This document shows positions 56,129-64,000 of a stretch of DNA of 64,000 nucleotides, one piece after another. Positions within the stretch are counted from its first letter, which is position 1, and every line of letters begins with the position of its first letter. The DNA comes from Cliona cf. orientalis (lineage: Eukaryota; Porifera; Demospongiae; Clionaida; Clionaidae). The DNA lies in the NCBI GenBank assembly GCA_963930775.1, contig OZ005690.1:4634225-4698224 (forward strand). The letters run 5' to 3'. The position numbers and the translations under genes are program-made. The notes below the pieces were generated by a model. It ran no database searches. It worked only from the letters and a program-made list of their open reading frames with translations, and had not been told where the DNA came from.

Positions 56129-57118
56129 CCAACTGGAAAGATAAAACTTGTGAACATTCATTTAAGCTACTGATTAGCTAATGTACATGCATCATGCATG
56201 TCCTGTACTTGAATTGATAATTCCAATTAACTTATGCATATTTTTATTATTAATTTTGTATTCCAATACATGGAAAACAAAGGAATGGTGTGCAACGAAT
56301 GGACTATAATAATCATTCCAGCTTGTCTGCAAATCCTAATAATTGGTTAGTAGGAATTTAATTAAACCAGTGTATGCATTCATGTATGCATGTGCATGTG
56401 TCATGATACCGTGGTACATAATAATGACCAATAACATTATTTTTAGTCACTCACCCATGTAAGCATTAATAAAAATATAGACATACCGATACCGTACCAA
56501 CTCCTATAGTCTCATCGCTTATAATCTCTCTCTCTTTTGTGCTAATAGCTAGCTATTGTGCTTAACCTTGAGTGGGATATGAATTTGTACGGGCATGAAT
56601 GCTGCAAAACCATGTACTATTCACAGGAGAATTAAAGCCTCAGTTCATTCATGAAAGCTTTCGTACAAAATTAATTCCCTCTTCAAAGCAGCATTCATGT
56701 TACACTGCTGGTAATTAACCTCTAGTAGTATCAATAGTACACCTGGTTGATCTCAATAGTGTAGGAAGAGTTCAAGCTATACATAATAATAATTATTATA
56801 ATGTATACATGTCATGTGTATAGGTGTAACATACTATCGATCTAAGCTCTAAGGTTTCCACAAAAATGATTAGAACAGTGCTAGGTTTTTCTGGGAATGG
56901 AAGTGATAAATGATGACACAACATCACGATCACTACCATTCCCAAACAAAGTAGTACTAGTCAATAGACATGATGTGGTATCAGTTCCTGTATGACAATA
57001 AGTATTATATTATCATTCAAAAACACTAGACATGAATACTAAAACAATATAGGTCATGCACGTTTTTCGACTTGCAACAGTACAATCACACACACACACA
57101 CACATTAGTATAAATTCC
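56129..57118. other. Spacer between convergent genes
   Basis: AT-rich, with a short CA microsatellite at about 57088-57104. The 3' flank of both neighbours; no gene seen. Confidence 0.5.
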
Positions 57119-58051
57119 TTAAGCGGCAGCACCAGGCAACTTCTCCAGTAGAGATCTGATCTCTTCGGACACCATATCTACAGAGTGTTTAAAAGCACAC
57201 TGAGCCAGACCACCCCTACCATCAACAATTCGCTGGTAGCATTCAAGCATTTCCGGGCAATCCAGTTTGGAGCAGGAGGGAGCAGTGAAGGCGGTACCGG
57301 ATGGACCACAATCCGTACCAATATGCTGTCCCTTAAAGGTGAAATCATGACACACAAATCCATTCGTGCAGCCTTTGTCGAACGTACCGCAGCTGTCGTT
57401 TCCAAATTCAAACTTCGTGGGAGCAACGCACACTGATTTGAATGAGTCGTGCAGATGCTGTGGCGTCTCGGCACAGAGAAGAAAACCTGGGCAATGAGAC
57501 TCATCGCTACAGCCAACTGGAGCACAGATAACAGTGAGAAAGTTACCCTCCTGAAACGAGTTGATACAAACTGTCCCAGGCTTGCATACTTCAAACCCGG
57601 ACGAGCAATTGTACTGTTCGTACGTTGGATACGTATCGATGATTTCAGGACCGAAGCACTGTCCCACACAGAGATCGCGAGATGGAACGCGTAGTTCGAC
57701 ACAGCGAGTTCCTTCGGGGCAAGAGACATCCATACAAGATGGAAAGACATTGTTGACACATTGCGGTCCCTCTTCTGTCTCGGAACAAATTTCTCCTTTG
57801 CCACACGTCAGCTGATGACAATTTTTTGCTTTTGTACACCTTATTTCGTCGTTTTCTTCTCGGCAATACATACCCTTTTTGATACATGGGCTGTAACAGG
57901 GCTCATTGGCTTTGTGAAGAAGGTGTGAAGCCTGTGTTCCACTCTCATCACCGCTGTTGGGACAGTCTCCTGCAGAAGTTGCTGAACACTCCTCACTGGC
58001 AAGGGCAGCAGTTAGCCCGAGAACTAGGATACAGACTGAAGCCTGGTGCAT
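57119..58051 (-). CDS. Secreted cysteine-rich protein, unknown function
   Basis: Single exon, 310 codons, ATG at 58051. Signal peptide MHQASVCILVLGLTAALA; the mature part has 31 cysteines in irregular CxxxxC / CPxxxxC spacing (CHQLTCGKGEIC, CMDVSCPEGTRC, CSKLDCPEMLEC), which recall EB- or EGF-like disulphide modules. Three related segments seem to repeat (near residues 75-100, 105-130 and 265-285). No transmembrane span or GPI-type tail; it ends in a short helix-like, cysteine-poor stretch (VSEEIRSLLEKLPGAAA). I do not recognise the family. An extracellular matrix, defence or inhibitor role is possible but unsupported. Codon use and intact length argue that it is real. Confidence 0.75.
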   Translation of the reverse strand: MHQASVCILVLGLTAALASEECSATSAGDCPNSGDESGTQASHLLHKANEPCYSPCIKKGMYCREENDEIRCTKAKNCHQLTCGKGEICSETEEGPQCVNNVFPSCMDVSCPEGTRCVELRVPSRDLCVGQCFGPEIIDTYPTYEQYNCSSGFEVCKPGTVCINSFQEGNFLTVICAPVGCSDESHCPGFLLCAETPQHLHDSFKSVCVAPTKFEFGNDSCGTFDKGCTNGFVCHDFTFKGQHIGTDCGPSGTAFTAPSCSKLDCPEMLECYQRIVDGRGGLAQCAFKHSVDMVSEEIRSLLEKLPGAAA

Positions 58052-58399
58052 GGCGAAATAATATGATGGCAGCGTTCAGATATTGATTTATAGCGTATCG
58101 GAATGGAATTAGGAGTCGGTACTGGAACGTGACCTTGCATGGTAACGACGCATGCTCACAACTTGATAAGAACGACACCGGTAAAGGTCGTCAATGCACT
58201 ATGGGTTCACGTGAGGTACTGTATTTAGATTTTAGTGTGTAAGAAAATAGTTACAAGTGTCAAAATCATGATCAGAATTCTAATAATAATAATTTAAGAT
58301 ACTTCACGACTAATATACAAATTTTAGTTCCCTGACAATCAATCTTGGCTATAATAAAAGATATAGCTAAATCCTCAGAAACTCAAACTATCTAATTAA
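58052..58399. other. Upstream region of the cysteine-rich gene
   Basis: Ordinary AT-rich flank ending in the TTAA target site of the next element. Nothing else seen. Confidence 0.45.
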
Positions 58400-59413
58400 G
58401 GTACCATTAAATTGCGTGGGCGTGAGGTGGGGGATATGACACCTAAACCACATCAAAGTCATTAGTGAGGTGCATGTTGTGTAACCACGCCCTTTTAATT
58501 GCACAGGTCTCAGGGGTGTGGCTGCTAGAGCCGGAAGTGTTCATTTAATATCCTCCATGGACCGGAAGCCGAGCCGGAAGGGAGGGGCCAGGCCACGCCC
58601 AAAACAGCCCCACCCTGTTCCCCAAGGACCACCATTCTCAATCAAGTGCCTACTAACCACCGGATGTCCACCGGAAGCCCACAATCAATCCCAATTAAAA
58701 CACACAGCTTCCTCAAGGCCAAAACACACACAAACACTTGGAGGCCGTTCTGCCACACCGCCCACGCAGGAGCTCACCTCATTTCCTGTGTGGGCGGAGT
58801 AACAACACGTCATCGCAACCACATCCGCTTCAAACCATCGTCACCTTCCGTCCAGCCGTACAGGCCCCTCGATCGCACCGCCGTACAGTGCCTCATTAAC
58901 AGACATGGCCTCACCTTTGACCTCCTGCCACGCCCCCAAAGCCTCCTCGCGGGGTTCAAAGGTCACCACCGCTTCCGGGAAACGCCCACCTATCGCCGAG
59001 GCCAAGTCCCAGGCGCCGATGTCCAAGCACTGGCCCGTGAAGCCACGCCCAATCGGAAGCAATAAAACCTGCATTAACGCACACGCACACACTCCACACA
59101 GCGCCAGGAACACGCCCACATGCTTAATTAGGCCTAATAAGCTTTTTTTTTTTTTTTTTTTTTTTTTTTGTCGTTGCGGTTAATAGTTAAGAAAGAATGC
59201 TTTGATCTTGCTTTGATGTGGGCAATTACCGGCCTTTTCTTCAGGGGCCACTTCCGGTCGCTAATTACACGCGCATAATCATCCCTGGCCGATTCTGGAC
59301 ACGCCCACCTTCGACCAAAAGCACTCGTATGGCCTCTTCGGCCACGCCCCTTCACGATTCGCTAATTGAATTAGCCATTCCTGACGCTCACGCCCACGCA
59401 ATTAAATGGTACC
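58400..59413 (+). mobile_element. TTAA-flanked ~1-kb element, unit 1
   Basis: Starts GGTACCATTAAATTGCGTGG and ends with its near-perfect reverse complement (about 30-bp TIR). TTAA lies on both sides (58396-58399, 59414-59417). GC-rich, with many CCACGCCC boxes and a T-run of about 25 in its third quarter. No transposase. Overlapping open frames in both strands are a composition effect. Confidence 0.9.
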
Positions 59414-59417
59414 TTAA

Positions 59418-60330
59418 CGAAGGTGGGCGTGTCCAGAATCGGCCAGGGATGATTATGCGCGTGTAATTAGCGACCGGAAGTGGCCCCTGAAGAAAAGGCC
59501 GGTAATTGCCCACATCAAAGCAAGATCAAAGCATTCTTTCTTAACTATTAACCGCAACGACAAAAAAAAAAAAAAAAAAAAAAAAAAGCTTATTAGGCCT
59601 AATTAAGCATGTGGGCGTGTTCCTGGCGCTGTGTGGAGTGTGTGCGTGTGCGTTAATGCAGGTTTTATTGCTTCCGATTGGGCGTGGCTTCACGGGCCAG
59701 TGCTTGGACATCGGCGCCTGGGACTTGGCCTCGGCGATAGGTGGGCGTTTCCCGGAAGCGGTGGTGACCTTTGAACCCCGCGAGGAGGCTTTGGGGGCGT
59801 GGCAGGAGGTCAAAGGTGAGGCCATGTCTGTTAATGAGGCACTGTACGGCGGTGCGATCGAGGGGCCTGTACGGCTGGACGGAAGGTGACGATGGTTTGA
59901 AGCGGATGTGGTTGCGATGACGTGTTGTTACTCCGCCCACACAGGAAATGAGGTGAGCTCCTGCGTGGGCGGTGTGGCAGAACGGCCTCCAAGTGTTTGT
60001 GTGTGTTTTGGCCTTGAGGAAGCTGTGTGTTTTAATTGGGATTGATTGTGGGCTTCCGGTGGACATCCGGTGGTTAGTAGGCACTTGATTGAGAATGGTG
60101 GTCCTTGGGGAACAGGGTGGGGCTGTTTTGGGCGTGGCCTGGCCCCTCCCTTCCGGCTCGGCTTCCGGTCCATGGAGGATATTAAATGAACACTTCCGGC
60201 TCTAGCAGCCACACCCCTGAGACCTGTGCAATTAAAAGGGCGTGGTTACACAACATGCACCTCACTAATGACTTTGATGTGGTTTAGGTGTCATATCCCC
60301 CACCTCACGCCCACGCAATTTAATGGTACC
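59418..60330 (-). mobile_element. TTAA element, unit 2 (inverted, 5'-shortened)
   Basis: Reverse orientation to unit 1 and nearly identical to it. The first ~110 bp are missing, so the sequence opens at CGAAGGTGGGCGTGTCC directly after unit 1's TTAA. Units 1 and 2 form a ~0.9-kb-armed inverted repeat with a central spacer of about 200 bp. Ends in TTAA at 60331. Confidence 0.9.
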
Positions 60331-60378
60331 TTAAAACTTATCTACTGTACACAGTATATGGCATAGTAAAAAGCTTAA

Positions 60379-61390
60379 GGTACCATTTAATTGCGTGGGC
60401 GTGAGCGTCAGGAATGGCTAATTCAATTAGCGAATCGTGAAGGGGCGTGGCCGAAGAGGCCATACGAGTGCTTTTGGTCGAAGGTGGGCGTGTCCAGAAT
60501 CGGCCAGGGATGATTATGCGCGTGTAATTAGCGACCGGAAGTGGCCCCTGAAGAAAAGGCCGGTAATTGCCCACATCAAAGCAAGATCAAAGCATTCTTT
60601 CTTAACTATTAACCGCAACGACAAAAAAAAAAAAAAAAAAAAAAAAAGCTTATTAGGCCTAATTAAGCATGTGGGCGTGTTCCTGGCGCTGTGTGGAGTG
60701 TGTGCGTGTGCGTTAATGCAGGTTTTATTGCTTCCGATTGGGCGTGGCTTCACGGGCCAGTGCTTGGACATCGGCGCCTGGGACTTGGCCTCGGCGATAG
60801 GTGGGCGTTTCCCGAAAGCGGTGGTGACCTTTGAACCCCGCGAGGAGGCTTTGGGGGCGTGGCAGGAGGTCAAAGGTGAGGCCATGTCTGTTAATGAGGC
60901 ACTGTACGGCGGTGCGATCGAGGGGCCTGTACGGCTGGACGGAAGGTGACGATGGTTTGAAGCGGATGTGGTTGCGATGACGTGTTGTTACTCCGCCCAC
61001 ACAGGAAATGAGGTGAGCTCCTGCGTGGGCGGTGTGGCAGAACGGCCTCCAAGTGTTTGTGTGTGTTTTGGCCTTGAGGAAGCTGTGTGTTTTAATTGGG
61101 ATTGATTGTGGGCTTCCGGTGGACATCCGGTGGTTAGTAGGCACTTGATTGAGAATGGTGGTCCTTGGGGAACAGGGTGGGGCTGTTTTGGGCGTGGCCT
61201 GGCCCCTCCCTTCCGGCTCGGCTTCCGGTCCATGGAGGATATTAAATGAACACTTCCGGCTCTAGCAGCCACACCCCTGAGACCTGTGCAATTAAAAGGG
61301 CGTGGTTACACAACATGCACCTCACTAATGACTTTGATGTGGTTTAGGTGTCATATCCCCCACCTCACGCCCACGCAATTTAATGGTACC
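60379..61390 (-). mobile_element. TTAA element, unit 3
   Basis: Complete 1,012-bp copy with both TIRs and TTAA on both sides. Almost identical to units 1 and 2 (three overlapping frames translate identically or with one change). It is separated from unit 2 by a 40-bp spacer. Confidence 0.9.
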
Positions 61391-61394
61391 TTAA

Positions 61395-62394
61395 GGTAGC
61401 ATCAAAGTGCGTGGGCGTGAGCGTCAGGATTGGCTAATTTAATTAGCGAATCGTGAAGGGGCGTGGCCGAAGAGGCCATACGAGTGCTTTTGGTCGAAGG
61501 TGGGCGTGTCTAGAATCGGCCAGGGATGATTATGCGCGTGTAATTAGCGACCGGAAGTGGCCCCTGAAGAAAACACCGGTAATTGCCCACTTCAAAGCAA
61601 GATCAAAGCATTCTTTCTCAACTATTAACCGCAACGACAAAAAAAAAAAAAGCTAATTAGGCCTAATTAAGCATGTGGGCGTGTTCCTGGCACTGTGTGG
61701 AGAGTGTGCGTGTGCGTTAATGCAGGTTTTATTGCTTCCGATTGGGCGTGGCTTCACAGGCCAGTGCTTGGACATCGGCGCCGGGGACTTGGCCTCGGCG
61801 ATAGGTGGGCGTGTCCCGGATGCGGTGGTGACCTTTGAACCCGTCCAGGAGGCTTTGGGGGCGTGGCATGAGGTCAAAGGTGAGGCCATGTCTGTTAATG
61901 AGGCACTGTACGGCGGTGCGATCGAGGGGCCTGTACGGCCGTACGGAAGCTGACGATGGTTTGAAGCGGATGTGGTTGCGATGACGTGTTGTTACTCCGC
62001 CCACACAGGAAATGAGGTGAGCTCTTGCGTGGGCGGTGTGGCAGAACGGCCTCCAAGTGTTTGTGTGTGTTTTGGCCTTGAGGAAGCTGTGTGTTTTAAT
62101 TGGGATTGATTGTGGGCTTCCGGTGGACATCCGGTGGTTAGTAGGCACTTGATTGAGAATGGTGGTCCTTGGGGAACAGGGTGGGGCTGTTTTGGGCGTG
62201 GCCTGGCCCCTCCCTTCCGGCTCGGCTTCCGGTCCATGGAGGATATTAAATGAACACTTCCGGCTCTAGCAGCCACACCCCTGAAACCTGGGCAATTAAA
62301 AGGGCGTGGTTACACAACATGCACCTCACTAATGACTTTGATGTGGTTTAGGTGTCATATCCCCCACCTCACGCCCACGCACTTTAATGTTACC
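61395..62394 (-). mobile_element. TTAA element, unit 4 (diverged)
   Basis: Same orientation as units 2 and 3 and sharing one TTAA with unit 3. More diverged: TIR GGTAGCATCAAAGTGCGTGG, a shorter A-run (about 12), and scattered substitutions spread evenly over all frames. Confidence 0.9.
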
Positions 62395-62461
62395 TTAAGG
62401 TTACAGTACTAGCTAATCATGAAACTATGAACACTTTTATGTTAATATTCTTTTAACTTGT

Positions 62462-63408
62462 TTATTGTATATCACCTTCTTGCCAGTTGGTTTGTTCAGA
62501 GCTCATGCTGATCCTTGTCCACCTCTTGTACATTTTGACGATTACTACCAGCACTATGAAACCAATCAGTATTATGACTCCTTCCATTATTAAGTACCAT
62601 AGGATTCCACTCGTCAGTGGAGTATTCTTCCACAGAGAGTCCTTTTTGATGAAGGCTTCTGATATCGATGCATTAATCAGTGTACCAAGACCAAATAGTG
62701 CGCATGCTATTCCGAGCACCAGTCCTTTCATGTTGAATGGTGCTTGAGCACAAATAAACTCTATACCGGAGAGAATGTACAAAAACATCGATAAACCAGT
62801 TAGAAAGTTTGGTAGAATCACCCAGTGGACGTCTACATGTATGATATTGTAAGATTTTTTCTGAAAAGCATATCCATCAGTGGTCTGATTTGATCTCTTT
62901 TCAAGAAGATAAGAGGTTGTTTCTATTCCCAGTAAAACAAACACAGCAGCAAAGAAGATGAATATGGAAAATAGGAATTTGATAGCAATGCTTATCCTGG
63001 GGATGAATCTGTGAAACAGCGGATGTATCACAATTAGGTAAACCAGAACGACTATTGCTGAATATGTAAATGTGGTATAGTATATGCTCATGCTGTGGTA
63101 ACATCCACTTATGGTATCATCACTTGGCCAGTTACGCAAGTGAATGGCAACCTGATAAGAAATACCGTTTATTGTTGCTGATCCACTGCTAAATATGGTA
63201 AATACCACAATGACCACCAATACCCGAAAAAATATTTTGACATCTTCCACCTGCTCACTTGTGAAAGGTCCGTTGTAGACTCTCTTTGCAATATTGAATG
63301 TAGACAGAATCCCTTGATTCTCTTGAGAATAATATAATATTTTCTGCCCTTTAAATTTGTGTTTGATTGTGTAGTGAACAATTTTCAATATCAGAGGCAG
63401 TGGGTTCT
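62462..63408 (-). CDS. POT/SLC15-type peptide transporter, last exon
   Basis: The exon starts at an AATCACAG acceptor (63409-63410) in phase 1 and ends at 62462. The open frame begins at a TTG, not an ATG, so an upstream exon is needed. It reads NPLPLILKIVHYTIKHKFKG, then YNGPFTSEQVEDVKIFFRVL, about six membrane spans, and the POT-type signature EFICAQAPFNMKGLVLG before the last two spans. This is the C-terminal half of a proton-coupled oligopeptide transporter, a 12-span plasma-membrane carrier of di- and tripeptides. No exon for the first six spans is visible up to the window end at 64000, so it is partial, or a relic if that part does not lie beyond. The AATAAA formed at its stop codon may serve as polyadenylation signal. 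Confidence 0.75.
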
Positions 63409-64000
63409 CTGTGATTTGTTCTTTTATGAGTCAATGACCAACAATGAAATTTGAGCTAACGGCAAGCGTTAAGAGGTTCAATACAAACCTGTACTTTTCT
63501 CCTGGTATCACTTTGACGGGAGAACGAACTGGAGTTAGTGAGTCGCCGAGCACAATGGGATTGCTAGCTGTTCCTTGGCCAATAAGTTTAGACGAATCCA
63601 CAGCGGTCACAGTAATGCGGCTAGAAACAGACATGCTGTACGGCTCTTCGTTGTGAACTAAGATCTCGCCGAGAACAGTTTCAATAAATAGTGCGCATGC
63701 GCAATGATGTACTGTGGTATGGGCCGGGGGTGGTACAGGGTCGTTAGCACACATTCCACCGTTCCACCATTCCACCATTCCACCATTCCATTCCACCGTT
63801 CCACGTTCCATTAAATCTATACACCCAATCAGATCAGTGACACAGCATTTGATACAACTTCGTAGTATTAAATGTAGGGTATTGTAGGGCAAAGTAGATC
63901 AGGAATCTGATTGGTCAGTTGGAGGTTCACTATTTCACTTCGCTCACTGATCACACCTTATACAACTCTTCTTCTGGGAAATCTGTTCAGCATTCAACAT
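63409..64000. other. Flank with an unassigned open frame, NRF1-like site and small repeat
   Basis: A minus-strand frame (63892-63431) contains a plausible extracellular-looking stretch (SVSSRITVTAVDSSKLIGQG) that I cannot assign; its upstream half is low-complexity. TGCGCATGCGCA (63692-63703) matches the NRF1 consensus. A 10-bp TTCCACCATT repeat lies at 63753-63810. Confidence 0.35.

Noticed and set aside
58518..62276. Repeated 92-, 94- and 139-codon frames on both strands, conserved between copies
   Set aside because: They lie in near-identical transposon copies. In the diverged unit 4 changes are spread over all overlapping frames alike, so there is no sign of protein-level constraint.

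Overview
The window looks like nuclear DNA of an early-branching animal, most likely a demosponge. The evidence is AT-rich spacer DNA, short GT-AG introns with conserved phases, many small transposons, animal-type genes (a cyclooxygenase, a group VI phospholipase A2, a peptide transporter), and several copies of a large intronless gene family (signal peptide, beta-helix, cysteine-rich block, many membrane spans) that I associate with sponges. The species cannot be fixed from the sequence alone.

Layout. 1-4.2 kb: the 3' eight exons of a KDZ-transposase-like gene (+). 4.3-5.3 kb: a 73-bp minisatellite. 6.9-7.1 kb: a WDHD1-like exon relic. 7.4-28.2 kb: an approximately 11-kb module repeated in tandem. 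Each module has a glycosyl hydrolase family 7 (GH7, cellobiohydrolase-type) gene on the minus strand, and between successive GH7 copies lies a beta-helix/multi-TM gene on the plus strand. The first two GH7 copies are truncated and interrupted by transposons; the third (26.8-28.2 kb) is intact and stands head to head with a fourth intact copy (29.3-30.7 kb). 31.3-34.9 kb: a more distant, intact beta-helix/multi-TM paralogue (-). 36.1-37.3 kb: a frameshifted relic related to that family.

39.1-49.3 kb: a complete nine-exon cyclooxygenase (prostaglandin G/H synthase) gene (-), reconstructed here. The joined exons make 595 codons with all introns phase-compatible and all main catalytic residues present. 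53.9-56.1 kb: an intronless calcium-independent phospholipase A2 (PLA2G6-like, +). The two genes are divergent neighbours. In known animals the phospholipase frees arachidonate and the cyclooxygenase converts it to prostaglandin H2, so the pair could be a small eicosanoid locus. That link is inference.

57.1-58.1 kb: a secreted cysteine-rich protein (-). 58.4-62.4 kb: four approximately 1-kb copies of a TTAA-flanked transposon, the first two forming an inverted pair. 62.5-63.4 kb: the last exon of a POT/SLC15-type transporter (-). Miniature inverted-repeat elements are scattered throughout. One family has 14-bp termini of type CANAGGNGTAGGAA and 5-bp target duplications; another group ends in TACCGTA. 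I recognised no rRNA, tRNA or CRISPR array.
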